Of a stretch of 46,073 nucleotides of DNA, positions 28,633 to 36,297 are shown one piece after another. The position numbers and the translations under genes are program-made. The stretch is from Streptomyces sp. SM11. GTDB taxonomy: Bacteria > Actinomycetota > Actinomycetes > Streptomycetales > Streptomycetaceae. The number at the start of each line of letters is the position of its first letter. The first letter of the stretch is position 1. Location of the stretch: contig NZ_NEUE01000212.1 in assembly GCF_002910905.1 (NCBI RefSeq), positions 1 through 46,073 of the forward strand, read 5' to 3'. The notes beneath the pieces were generated by a model. The model was given only the letters and a program-made list of their open reading frames with translations, was not told where the DNA came from and made no database searches.

Positions 28633-28785
28633 CCGGGCCCGGTGGCCCGGCCCGGAAGCGCCCGCGGAGCGGCCGGTAAAACCTCTCGGCGTTGTCACCG
28701 CCAGGTCGTAGGCTTGGTAATCCAGAGGTTGTCGAGCAGCGAGAACCCTGCAACGGGAGGTATGCGCAGGCCCGAGGGCTGGCCC

Positions 28786-30930
28786 ATGACTCAGACACCC
28801 ACACAGCCGCAGGCGCGTGCCCAGATCAGGATCCCGGCCGCACACCCCATGGTGATGCTCCTCGGATCGGGTGACTCGCTGTTGCGCGTGATCGAAGAGG
28901 CTTTCCCGGCGGCCGACATCCATGTCCGGGGCAACGAGATCAGTGCCACGGGCGAGGCCGCCGAGGTCGCTCTCATCCAACGCCTGTTCGACGAGATGAT
29001 GCTCGTGCTCCGCACCGGAGCGCCGATGACGGAGGACGCAGTGGAACGGTCGATCGCCATGCTCAGGGCGGCCGGCAGCGGCGGGGGAGAGCCCGGGGGC
29101 GAGACGCCCGCAGAGGTGCTCACACAGAACATCCTCTCCAACCGCGGCCGCACCATCCGCCCCAAGACGCTCAACCAGAAGCGGTACGTCGACGCGATCG
29201 ACCAGCACACCATCGTCTTCGGGATCGGCCCGGCGGGCACGGGCAAGACCTACCTGGCCATGGCCAAGGCCGTTCAGGCCCTGCAGTCCAAGCAGGTCAG
29301 CCGGATCATCCTGACCCGACCCGCGGTAGAGGCGGGGGAGCGGCTCGGCTTCCTGCCGGGCACCTTGTTCGACAAGATCGACCCGTATCTGCGCCCGCTC
29401 TACGACGCCCTGCACGACATGCTCGACCCCGACTCGATCCCGCGGCTGATGGCGGCGGGCACGATCGAGGTGGCGCCGCTGGCATACATGAGGGGTCGAG
29501 CCCAGCCGCGATTCACGAAGGTCCTGACGCCGGACGGATGGCGGCCCATCGGTGACCTTCAGGTCGGAGACTTGGTCATCGGTTCCAACGGCGAGCCGAC
29601 CCCCGTCCTCGGCGTGTATCCGCAGGGCGAGAAGGACATCTACCGCGTCAGCGCCCAGGACGGCTCCTGGACTCTGTGTTGCGGTGAGCACCTGTGGACG
29701 GTCCGGACCGCCTCCGACCGCCGCCGGGACAAGCCGTGGCGGGTCCTGGAGACCAAGGAGATGATCGGCAACCTCCGCGCGGCGCACGCCCGCCGCTACG
29801 AGCTGCCGATGCTGACCGCACCCGTCAGCTTCCCCGTGCGCGAGGTCCCGATGGACCCGTACGCGCTCGGACTGCTGCTGGGCGACGGCTGCCTCACCGG
29901 ATCCACCACACCGTCCTTCGCCACCGCTGACCAGGACCTTGCCGAAGCGCTGCAAGGAGCGCTCACAGGCGTCACCCTGCGGCACAAGGGCGGGCCGGAC
30001 TACGTGCTGAACCGCACCAAGGCACCGGGCGACGTGGTGACACTGGAGAACCCGGTCACCGGCGTCCTGCGGCAGCTGGACCTTCTGGGAACCCGGTCCC
30101 ACTCGAAGTTCGTTCCGGACGACTATCTGCACAACTCCGCCGAGATTCGTCTCGGAGTGCTCCAAGGTCTCCTCGATGCCGACGGCGGTCCGGTCACGCA
30201 GTCGGACCGAACCTGTCGCGTTCAGTACACGACCGCGTCGATCGCTCTCCGAGACGACGTCATCGCTCTGGTCCAGTCGCTCGGAGGAGTGGCGTACACC
30301 CGCCGTCGGCCCGCAGCAGGACGTGCGCCGGGACTCGCCAAGGGCCGGCCGGTCCACCACCGCTACGACGCCCATGTCGTCGACATCCGCCTCCCGGAAG
30401 GAATCGAGCCCTTCCGTCTCGCCCGCAAGGCCGAGAAATACCACGCGGCCGGAGGCGGCGGACGCCCCATGCGGTTCATCGACAGCATCGAGCCGGCCGG
30501 ACGCGAAGAGGCGGTCTGCATCCAGGTGGCGGCCGAGGACTCGCTGTACGTCACCCAGGACTACCTGCTGACGCACAACACGCTCAATGACGCGTTCATC
30601 ATCCTCGACGAGGCGCAGAACACCAGCGCCGAGCAGATGAAGATGTTCCTCACCCGCCTCGGCTTCGACTCCAAGATCGTCGTCACCGGTGACGTCACCC
30701 AGGTCGACCTGCCGAGCGGCACCAAGAGCGGGCTGCGGCAGGTCCAGGACATCCTGGAAGGGCTGGACGACGTGTACTTCTCCCGGCTCACCTCCCAGGA
30801 TGTCGTCCGGCACAAGCTCGTCGGCCGTATCGTCGACGCGTACGAGAAGTACGACAGCCGAAACGGTCAGCAGGACGGTCAGGCGGAAGGCCGCGCAGAC
30901 GGCCGACCCGACCGTCGTCAAAGGAAGTAG
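28786..30930 (+). CDS. phoH: PhoH-family ATPase interrupted by an in-frame intein
   Basis: PhoH-like (YbeZ-type) P-loop ATPase, an RNA-helicase-like protein that in many bacteria is encoded beside YbeY and linked to rRNA processing. The 714-aa precursor would yield a 354-aa PhoH after protein splicing, the usual family length. Walker A is GPAGTGKT at residues 148-155. Walker B is IILDEAQN at about 605-612. The conserved block [23 protein letters not shown] is split by a 360-residue intein after Arg238. The N-terminal region ([20 protein letters not shown]) is a typical KH-like domain. The ATG at 28786 ([14 protein letters not shown]) was chosen as the family start; an ATG at 28762 lies too close to its GGGAGG. 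ybeY follows after 12 bp, then two overlapping genes, forming one operon. Confidence 0.96.
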   Translation: MTQTPTQPQARAQIRIPAAHPMVMLLGSGDSLLRVIEEAFPAADIHVRGNEISATGEAAEVALIQRLFDEMMLVLRTGAPMTEDAVERSIAMLRAAGSGGGEPGGETPAEVLTQNILSNRGRTIRPKTLNQKRYVDAIDQHTIVFGIGPAGTGKTYLAMAKAVQALQSKQVSRIILTRPAVEAGERLGFLPGTLFDKIDPYLRPLYDALHDMLDPDSIPRLMAAGTIEVAPLAYMRGRAQPRFTKVLTPDGWRPIGDLQVGDLVIGSNGEPTPVLGVYPQGEKDIYRVSAQDGSWTLCCGEHLWTVRTASDRRRDKPWRVLETKEMIGNLRAAHARRYELPMLTAPVSFPVREVPMDPYALGLLLGDGCLTGSTTPSFATADQDLAEALQGALTGVTLRHKGGPDYVLNRTKAPGDVVTLENPVTGVLRQLDLLGTRSHSKFVPDDYLHNSAEIRLGVLQGLLDADGGPVTQSDRTCRVQYTTASIALRDDVIALVQSLGGVAYTRRRPAAGRAPGLAKGRPVHHRYDAHVVDIRLPEGIEPFRLARKAEKYHAAGGGGRPMRFIDSIEPAGREEAVCIQVAAEDSLYVTQDYLLTHNTLNDAFIILDEAQNTSAEQMKMFLTRLGFDSKIVVTGDVTQVDLPSGTKSGLRQVQDILEGLDDVYFSRLTSQDVVRHKLVGRIVDAYEKYDSRNGQQDGQAEGRADGRPDRRQRK
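29500..30579 (+). mobile_element. PhoH intein, class 3 type, with LAGLIDADG endonuclease domain
   Basis: Protein-splicing element of exactly 360 codons (PhoH residues 239-598) between ...YMRGR and TLNDAF. Intein residue 1 is Ala, not Cys or Ser. Block A is [20 protein letters not shown]. Block B ends CCGEHLW with His64 and Trp66. Block F is [13 protein letters not shown] with Cys340, and block G is LLTHN with Thr358, His359 and Asn360; the +1 residue is Thr. Trp66, Cys340 and Thr358 fit the Trp-Cys-Thr triplet of class 3 inteins, which splice through the block F Cys. Two LAGLIDADG motifs are present: [10 protein letters not shown] (121-130) and LQGLLDADG (221-229), both with the catalytic Asp, so homing may be active. 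Codon choice looks slightly less GC-biased than in flanking phoH, consistent with transfer. Confidence 0.93.
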
Positions 30931-30942
30931 TCGCAGCGCACC

Positions 30943-31440
30943 ATGTCGATCGACGTCAACAACGAGTCCGGAACCGAGGTCGACGAGCAGGCGATCCTCG
31001 ACATCGCCCGCTACGCACTGGCCCGGATGCGGATCCACCCGCTGTCCGAGCTCTCGGTGATCGTCGTGGACACCGACGCCATGGAGCAGCTGCACATCCA
31101 GTGGATGGACCTCCCCGGCCCGACCGATGTCATGTCCTTCCCGATGGACGAGCTGCGTCCGCCGGCCAAGGACGACGAGGAGCCCCCACAGGGGCTCCTC
31201 GGTGACATCGTGCTCTGCCCGGAGGTCGCGAAGAAGCAGGGCGAAGAGGCCCCGACGCAGCACTCCATGGACGAGGAGCTCCAACTCCTGACCGTCCACG
31301 GAGTGCTGCACCTGCTGGGGTACGACCACGAGGAGCCGGACGAGAAGGCCGAGATGTTCGGCCTCCAGGCCGCCATCGTGGACGGCTGGCGCGGGGAGCA
31401 CGGGCTCACCGGCGCGTCCCCCGCCCCCACCGTCTCGTGA
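30943..31440 (+). CDS. ybeY: endoribonuclease YbeY (rRNA maturation factor)
   Basis: Zinc metalloenzyme needed for 16S rRNA 3' maturation and ribosome quality control. The HX3HX5H motif is [11 protein letters not shown] with His119, His123 and His129. The family motif [11 protein letters not shown] and [12 protein letters not shown] precede it. The 165-aa product starts at the ATG at 30943, 12 bp after phoH. The stop overlaps the next start (GTGA). phoH-ybeY-CNNM is a widely conserved gene order. Confidence 0.97.
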   Translation: MSIDVNNESGTEVDEQAILDIARYALARMRIHPLSELSVIVVDTDAMEQLHIQWMDLPGPTDVMSFPMDELRPPAKDDEEPPQGLLGDIVLCPEVAKKQGEEAPTQHSMDEELQLLTVHGVLHLLGYDHEEPDEKAEMFGLQAAIVDGWRGEHGLTGASPAPTVS

Positions 31441-32735
31441 GCGCGCCCCTGATCGTCGGCGCCGTCCTGCTGGTCGTCGTCGGCTGGCTCGCCGCCTGCG
31501 CGGAGGCCGGCATCGCCCGCACCTCCAGCTTCCGGGCGGACGAAGCGGTCCGCTCCGGGCGGCGCGGCAGCGCGAAGCTGGCGCAGATCGCGGCCGACCC
31601 CACCCGCTATCTCAACGTCGCCCTGCTGGTGCGGGTCGCCTGCGAGATGTCGGCAGGGGTCCTCGTCACCTACGTCTGCCTCCAGGAGCTTCCCGAGACC
31701 TGGGAGGCGCTGGCGGTCGCGATGGGCGTGATGGTGCTCGTCTCCTACGTCGCCATCGGCGTCTCCCCGCGCACCATCGGCCGCCAGCACCCGCTGAACA
31801 CGGCCACGGCCTCGGCGTACGTCCTGCTGCCGCTGGCCAGGATCATGGGGCCGATCCCGCAGCTGCTGATCCTCGTCGGCAACGCGCTGACCCCGGGCAA
31901 GGGGTTCCGCAAGGGGCCGTTCGCCAGCGAGGCCGAGCTGCGCGCCATGGTCGACCTCGCCGAGGCGGAGTCGCTCATCGAGGACGACGAGCGCCGCATG
32001 GTGCACTCCGTCTTCGAGCTGGGCGACACCCTGGTCCGCGAGGTCATGGTGCCGCGCACCGACCTCGTCTCCATCGAGCGCTACAAGACGATCCGGCAGG
32101 CCCTCACCCTCGCCCTGCGCTCCGGCTTCTCCCGGATCCCGGTCACCGGCGAGAACGAGGACGACGTCGTCGGGATCGTCTACCTCAAGGACCTGGTCCG
32201 CAAGACGCACATCAACCGCGAGTCCGAGGCCGACCCCGTCTCCACCGCGATGCGTCCCGCCGCCTTCGTCCCCGACACCAAGAACGCCGGGGACCTGCTG
32301 CGCGAGATGCAGCAGGACCGCAGCCATGTCGCGGTCGTCATCGACGAGTACGGCGGCACCGCGGGCATCGTCACCATCGAGGACATCCTGGAGGAGATCG
32401 TCGGCGAGATCACCGACGAGTACGACCGGGAGCTGCCGCCCGTCCAGGAGCTGGAGAACGGCTGCTACCGGGTCACCGCCCGGCTCGACATCGGGGACCT
32501 CGGCGGCCTCTTCGGCCTCGACGAGTACGACGACGAGGACGTGGAGACCGTCGGCGGCCTGCTCGCCAAGGCGCTCGGCCGAGTCCCGATCGCCGGCGCT
32601 TCGGCGACGGTCGAGCTGCCCGACGGCCGCGGGCTCCGGCTGACCGCCGAGTCCCCGGCCGGCCGCCGGAACAAGATCGTCACGGTGCTGGTGGAGCCGG
32701 AGCACAAGCACACCGAGGAGAAGGAAGCGGAATGA
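31437..32735 (+). CDS. CNNM/CorC-HlyC family transporter with CBS pair
   Basis: Membrane protein of 432 aa in the family linked to magnesium and cobalt transport or efflux. The N-terminal DUF21 transmembrane domain spans about residues 1-145 with three to four hydrophobic segments ([20 protein letters not shown] first). Two CBS motifs lie at about 195-320 ([50 protein letters not shown]). The C-terminal CorC/HlyC domain covers about 335-420. The GTG start overlaps the ybeY stop and the end overlaps the next start (ATGA), so the whole operon is translationally coupled. The transported ion is inferred from family only. Confidence 0.93.
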   Translation: MSAPLIVGAVLLVVVGWLAACAEAGIARTSSFRADEAVRSGRRGSAKLAQIAADPTRYLNVALLVRVACEMSAGVLVTYVCLQELPETWEALAVAMGVMVLVSYVAIGVSPRTIGRQHPLNTATASAYVLLPLARIMGPIPQLLILVGNALTPGKGFRKGPFASEAELRAMVDLAEAESLIEDDERRMVHSVFELGDTLVREVMVPRTDLVSIERYKTIRQALTLALRSGFSRIPVTGENEDDVVGIVYLKDLVRKTHINRESEADPVSTAMRPAAFVPDTKNAGDLLREMQQDRSHVAVVIDEYGGTAGIVTIEDILEEIVGEITDEYDRELPPVQELENGCYRVTARLDIGDLGGLFGLDEYDDEDVETVGGLLAKALGRVPIAGASATVELPDGRGLRLTAESPAGRRNKIVTVLVEPEHKHTEEKEAE

Positions 32736-33085
32736 CGCCGGAGCGGCTGCGGGCCTTCTGCCTGGAGTTCAACGCGAGCGTGGAGGAGTTCCCGTTCGGC
32801 CCCGAGACCTCCGTCTTCAAGGTGCTCGGCAAGATGTTCGCGCTCACCGCGCTGGACGGGCGGCCGCTCACGGTCAATCTCAAGTGCGATCCCGACGAGG
32901 CGATCCGGCTGCGCGGGACGCACCCCGCGATCGTGCCCGGCTGGCACATGAACAAGCGGCACTGGAACACGGTGACCGTCTCCGGCGTCCCGGACCGGCT
33001 GCTGCGCGAGCTGGTCGAGGACTCCTACGACCTGGTGGTCGCCGGACTCCCGAAGGCGGAGCGGCTGCGCCTGGACCGCCCGTAG
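32732..33085 (+). CDS. MmcQ/YjbR family protein
   Basis: Small protein of 117 aa with the CyaY-like fold of the MmcQ/YjbR family, often called a DNA-binding protein on structural grounds without a known role. It starts [20 protein letters not shown]. Typical motifs are FPFGPETSVFKVLGKMFAL, LKCDPDEA and the C-terminal NKRHWNTVTVSGVPDRLLRE. The ATG overlaps the upstream stop by 4 bases. Last gene of the phoH operon; a bidirectional terminator follows. Confidence 0.9.
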   Translation: MTPERLRAFCLEFNASVEEFPFGPETSVFKVLGKMFALTALDGRPLTVNLKCDPDEAIRLRGTHPAIVPGWHMNKRHWNTVTVSGVPDRLLRELVEDSYDLVVAGLPKAERLRLDRP

Positions 33086-33102
33086 GACGTACGCGTACGG
33101 GA

Positions 33103-33138
33103 CCGGGCCCGCTCCTTCCCCGTGGGGAGCGGGCCCGG
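33103..33138. terminator. bidirectional terminator between convergent genes
   Basis: Perfect 13-bp stem CCGGGCCCGCTCC/GGAGCGGGCCCGG with a 10-nt loop, between the mmcQ-like stop and the end of the convergent MFS gene. Confidence 0.8.
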
Positions 33139-33157
33139 CCGCGTACCGTCCGGGCGC

Positions 33158-34594
33158 TCAGCTCCGCCGCAGACCGGCCGCCACCGCCGCGCCCGCCGCC
33201 AGCAGGATCGCCGCGGCGACCGCCACCACCGTCCGTACGCCGTCGAACAGGGTGTCCTGCGTCGTGGCCAGCACCCCCAGCAGCGGGATGCCGACCGTGA
33301 GGCCCACCTGCTGGGTCGTGGTGACCAGCCCGGTCGCCAGGCCCTGCTGCTCGTTCGGGATGCCGGACGTCACGGTCAGCCCGTACGCGATGATCGCGCC
33401 CAGGTGGCACATGCTCGCCAGCGACACCGCCGCCGTGGCCAGCCACACGCCCGACCCCGTGCCCAGACCCAGCAGCGCGCCGATGAACAGGCCCTGGCCG
33501 AGCAGCGACAGCTCCAGGGTCCGGCGGGCGCCGACCCGGCCGATCAGCTTCGGCGCGAACATCCCGGCCACCACCGACAGCACGCCCTGCACCCCGAAGA
33601 CCAGACCGGTGGAGAACGGTGAGAGGTCCAGGACCTCCTGGAGGTACAGCGTCAGGACGAAGACGACCGTGCTCATCATCGAGAAGGTCACCAGACCGCC
33701 GAGGTTGCCGAACGCCACCGTCCGCCGCCGCAGCATCGGCAGCGACACCAGCGGGGCCGCCGAGCGGGACTCCACCACGACGAACGCCGACAGCAGAACG
33801 ACGCCGAGGACCAGCGTGACCAGGACGTCCGCGCCGCCGAAGCCGCGTTCCGCCGCCGTCGACAGCGAGTAGATCAGTGCCAGCAGACCGCCGGTGACGC
33901 TCACCGCGCCCGGTACGTCCAGCCGGGGCCGGTCCTTCGTACGCGACTCCTCCAGGACCTTCGGGGCCGGTACCAGCACCACGACCGAGGCCAGCGCCAG
34001 CAGGCCCATCGTGGAGCGCCAGCCCAGCGTCTCGGTCAGCACCCCGCCCGCGACCATGCCCACCGTGAAGCCGAGTGACAGCAGGGTCCCGCTGATCCCG
34101 AGCGCCCGGTCGCGCAGCGGACCCTCCGGGAACGTGGTCGTCAGCAGGGACATCCCGGTAGGCACGATGACCGCGGCCCCCAGGCCCTGGAGGGCCCGTC
34201 CGGCGAGGAAGGAGGCCGGGTCCCAGGCCAGCGTCGCCAGCAGGGACGAGGCGCCGAAGACGGTGAGCCCGATGAGGAACAGCCTGCGCCGCCCGTACAG
34301 ATCGGCGATCCTCCCGAAGAGCAGCAGGAAGCCCCCCGACGGCAGCGCGAACGCGGTGATCGCCCACTGGAGCCCCGTGGTGCTCAGCCCCAGGTCCCGG
34401 CCGAGCACCGGCAGTGCCACGTTCAGTACGGAGAAGTCCAGGGCCACCATGAACTGGGCGGCGCACAGCACGAAGAGGACCAGCCGGGCCCGGCCCGAGA
34501 GCCTGGGCGGGGCGGCCCCGGGGAGCGCGGGGGTCGGCGGGGGAGCAGGGGAAGCAGGGGAAGCAGCGGAGGTGGAAGGGGTTTCGATCGCCAT
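33158..34594 (-). CDS. MFS drug efflux transporter (DHA2-like)
   Basis: Proton-coupled efflux pump of the QacA/EmrB type, 478 aa with about fourteen hydrophobic segments, the DHA2 number. The first helix carries the motif VALDFSVLNVALPVLGRDLG, followed by LQWAITAFALPSGGFLLLFG, the loop motif GRIADLYGRRRLFLIGL and antiporter motif C-like LSLGFTVGMVAGGVLTE. The Ala/Pro/Ser-rich N-terminus is low in complexity. The ATG at 34594 is used; a GTG at 34603 is possible. It is divergent from an XRE regulator 101 bp away, the likely local controller. The exported compound is unknown. Confidence 0.92.
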   Translation of the reverse strand: MAIETPSTSAASPASPAPPPTPALPGAAPPRLSGRARLVLFVLCAAQFMVALDFSVLNVALPVLGRDLGLSTTGLQWAITAFALPSGGFLLLFGRIADLYGRRRLFLIGLTVFGASSLLATLAWDPASFLAGRALQGLGAAVIVPTGMSLLTTTFPEGPLRDRALGISGTLLSLGFTVGMVAGGVLTETLGWRSTMGLLALASVVVLVPAPKVLEESRTKDRPRLDVPGAVSVTGGLLALIYSLSTAAERGFGGADVLVTLVLGVVLLSAFVVVESRSAAPLVSLPMLRRRTVAFGNLGGLVTFSMMSTVVFVLTLYLQEVLDLSPFSTGLVFGVQGVLSVVAGMFAPKLIGRVGARRTLELSLLGQGLFIGALLGLGTGSGVWLATAAVSLASMCHLGAIIAYGLTVTSGIPNEQQGLATGLVTTTQQVGLTVGIPLLGVLATTQDTLFDGVRTVVAVAAAILLAAGAAVAAGLRRS

Positions 34595-34695
34595 GGGTCC
34601 CACCCTGCGGCGGCCGGAATATCCGTGGGGAGCGGGAACTTATCCTGTTGTCCGCACCACCAGGCAGGCGCACGCACGGACAGCAGGGGGAGTAC

Positions 34696-35589
34696 GTGGC
34701 CACACCGGCCCAGCAGGCGACGGACGGCACGAAAGCCCACCGCCTCGCCGAACTGCGGGAGTTCCTCAGGAGCCGCCGGGCTCGCGTCACCCCGGACGAG
34801 GCGGGCCTGCCGGGGGGAGCCCGCCGCCGCACCCCGGGCCTGCGCCGCGAGGAGGTCGCCGTCCTCGCCGGGGTGGGCGTCTCCTGGTACCAGTGGCTGG
34901 AGCAGGGCCGCGACATCACCGTCTCGCCGCAGGTGCTGGACTCCGTCGCCCGTGTACTGCGGCTCAGGAGCGCCGAGCGCCGCCATCTGTACGTGCTGGC
35001 CGGGCTGAACCCGCCACCGGCCGAGGTCGATCCGGCCGACGCCGACATGTGCGAGGGGCTGATCCGGCTCATCGACGCCTGGATGCCCTACCCGGCCCAC
35101 ATCATGGACCGTTACTGGAACACCGTCCTGTACAACGACGCGGCCGCCGCGGTGCTCGGCATGCGCCCGGACATCCGGCAGAACTGCCTGGTCGCCTTCT
35201 TCACCGACCCGGTCTACCGCGCGCGGACCGGGCAGAGCTGGGCGGCGCTCGCCCCGCAGGTGGTGGCACAGTTCCGGGCGGCCTGCTCGGACTCTCCGGA
35301 GGACGACGGATTCCGGGCCGTGGTCGAGGAGACGAAAGCGGCCAGCTCCGTGTTCTCCGAGCTGTGGGAGCGGCGCGACATCGCCCCCGCCGGCCAGAAC
35401 CGCAAGGAGGTGGAGCACCCGCTCGTCGGCCGCCTGGTCCTGGAGGCCACCCAGCTGCGGGTGCCGGCCCGGCCGGATCTGGCGATCGTGCTGCACACCC
35501 CGCTGCCCGACACCGGCTGCGAGGCCAGACTCCAGTGGCTCGCCTCGCCCGAGGGGCGGCGTGGCTCGATGTACCCGGTGCCGGCGTGA
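34696..35589 (+). CDS. XRE-family regulator with MmyB-like ligand domain
   Basis: Transcription factor of 297 aa. The N-terminal helix-turn-helix (about residues 15-85) has RTPGLRREEVAVLAGVGVSW and YQWLEQGRDITVSPQVLDSV, the signature of this actinobacterial group. The C-terminal MmyB-like domain (about 105-290) includes AHIMDRYWNTVLYNDAA and HPLVGRLVLEATQLRVPARP; related domains bind fatty-acid-like ligands. The GTG at 34696 follows GGGGGAGTAC. It is divergent from the DHA2 pump, and control of that pump from the shared 101-bp region is the likely role. The sign of regulation and the ligand are unknown. Confidence 0.9.
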   Translation: MATPAQQATDGTKAHRLAELREFLRSRRARVTPDEAGLPGGARRRTPGLRREEVAVLAGVGVSWYQWLEQGRDITVSPQVLDSVARVLRLRSAERRHLYVLAGLNPPPAEVDPADADMCEGLIRLIDAWMPYPAHIMDRYWNTVLYNDAAAAVLGMRPDIRQNCLVAFFTDPVYRARTGQSWAALAPQVVAQFRAACSDSPEDDGFRAVVEETKAASSVFSELWERRDIAPAGQNRKEVEHPLVGRLVLEATQLRVPARPDLAIVLHTPLPDTGCEARLQWLASPEGRRGSMYPVPA

Positions 35590-35665
35590 GCGGCCCGGGA
35601 CGGCCGGACGCTCCCGGTGCCGGGGTGACCTGCACCGGCCCCCGCCCGCTTCGTATGCTCGTGCC

Positions 35666-36019
35666 ATGACCGACACCACGGAGCTCGACGCCGAGGACCG
35701 CAAGATCGTCACCCTGGCGCGCAGCGCCCGTGCCCGCAACGGGGTGCCCGAGGGCGCGGCCGTACGCGACGAGACAGGACGTACGTATGTCGCGGGCACG
35801 GTGGCGCTGGAGTCGCTGAAGCTCAGCGCCCTGCAGACCGCCGTCGCCATGGCGGTGGCCAGCGGCGCCACCTCGCTGGAGGCGGCGGCGGTCGTCTCCG
35901 CCGCCGGGGCCCCCTCCGACGACGACCGGGCCGCCGTGCGGGACCTGGGCGGACCGGACACCCCGGTGCTGCTCGCGGGCCCGGACGGCACGCTGCGGGT
36001 CCGCGTCACGGCGGGCTGA
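35666..36019 (+). CDS. cytidine deaminase-like protein lacking zinc ligands
   Basis: 117-aa protein (MTDTTELDAEDRKIVTLARS) with the size and strand-helix order of bacterial cytidine deaminase, next to era as cdd often is. The early segments ARARNGVPEGAAVRDETGRT and YVAGTVALESLKLSALQTAV line up with the substrate strand and first active-site helix. However, the (H/C)AE motif is replaced by LSALQ, and no PCxxC motif exists anywhere; the protein has no Cys at all. It therefore cannot be a normal zinc deaminase. It may be a non-catalytic or nucleotide-binding homologue. The fold assignment is inference from alignment by eye. A GC-rich hairpin follows the stop. Confidence 0.75.
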   Translation: MTDTTELDAEDRKIVTLARSARARNGVPEGAAVRDETGRTYVAGTVALESLKLSALQTAVAMAVASGATSLEAAAVVSAAGAPSDDDRAAVRDLGGPDTPVLLAGPDGTLRVRVTAG

Positions 36020-36109
36020 GCGGGGCCGCGTGACGGCCTGCCGAAACGGAACCCCTCCCGGTTGCGCCCGGCCACCGGAGCCAGGGCCCGGAGCGACGCC
36101 CCGCACCCC

Positions 36110-36140
36110 GCCCGGTGCGGCGCGTCGCGCCGCACCGGGC
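36110..36140 (+). terminator. candidate terminator after the cytidine-deaminase-like gene
   Basis: Inverted repeat GCCCGGTGCGGCG / CGCCGCACCGGGC with a 5-nt loop, 90 bp after the stop. No U-tract. Confidence 0.6.
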
Positions 36141-36165
36141 CGTCGAGTCGCACGGGACGTCGATC

Positions 36166-36190
36166 TTGACATCATCTGATGGGCCATCAG
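36166..36190 (+). promoter_or_regulatory. -35 box and 15-bp palindromic operator before the WxL-like gene
   Basis: TTGACA at 36166-36171 is followed 4 bp later by CTGATGGGCCATCAG (36176-36190), with 7-bp perfect arms around a central G. A palindrome placed where the promoter spacer would be is the classical position for a repressor site. A clear -10 box was not found. The WxL-like start is about 110 bp downstream. Confidence 0.5.
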
Positions 36191-36297
36191 TCGTCGCGTT
36201 TCGTCTGCATTGACTTCTTTTTCGCCCGGGTCATCAATGGCCCCCTGCCGGTACGGAAGAGCCGCCGTGCCGCTTTCCGCAGGAGGGCATCGAATTC

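Noticed and set aside
29500..30579. Group I/II intron, or an insertion element that breaks phoH
   Set aside because: The reading frame stays open throughout, and intein splicing blocks plus LAGLIDADG motifs are present, so the insert is translated and removed at protein level.
27337..31401. 1354-codon reverse open frame across the PfkB, phoH and ybeY genes
   Set aside because: It runs antisense to three well-supported genes and is low in complexity (Val/Asp/Gly/Arg runs); third-position GC bias explains it.
34595..34695. Defined promoter and operator pair between the DHA2 pump and the XRE regulator
   Set aside because: A few weak -10-like and small inverted sequences exist (for example around CGGAATATCCG), but none had a convincing partner box or symmetry.
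35666..36019. Active cytidine deaminase
   Set aside because: The zinc motifs (H/C)AE and PCxxC are absent, so only a homologue call is supported.
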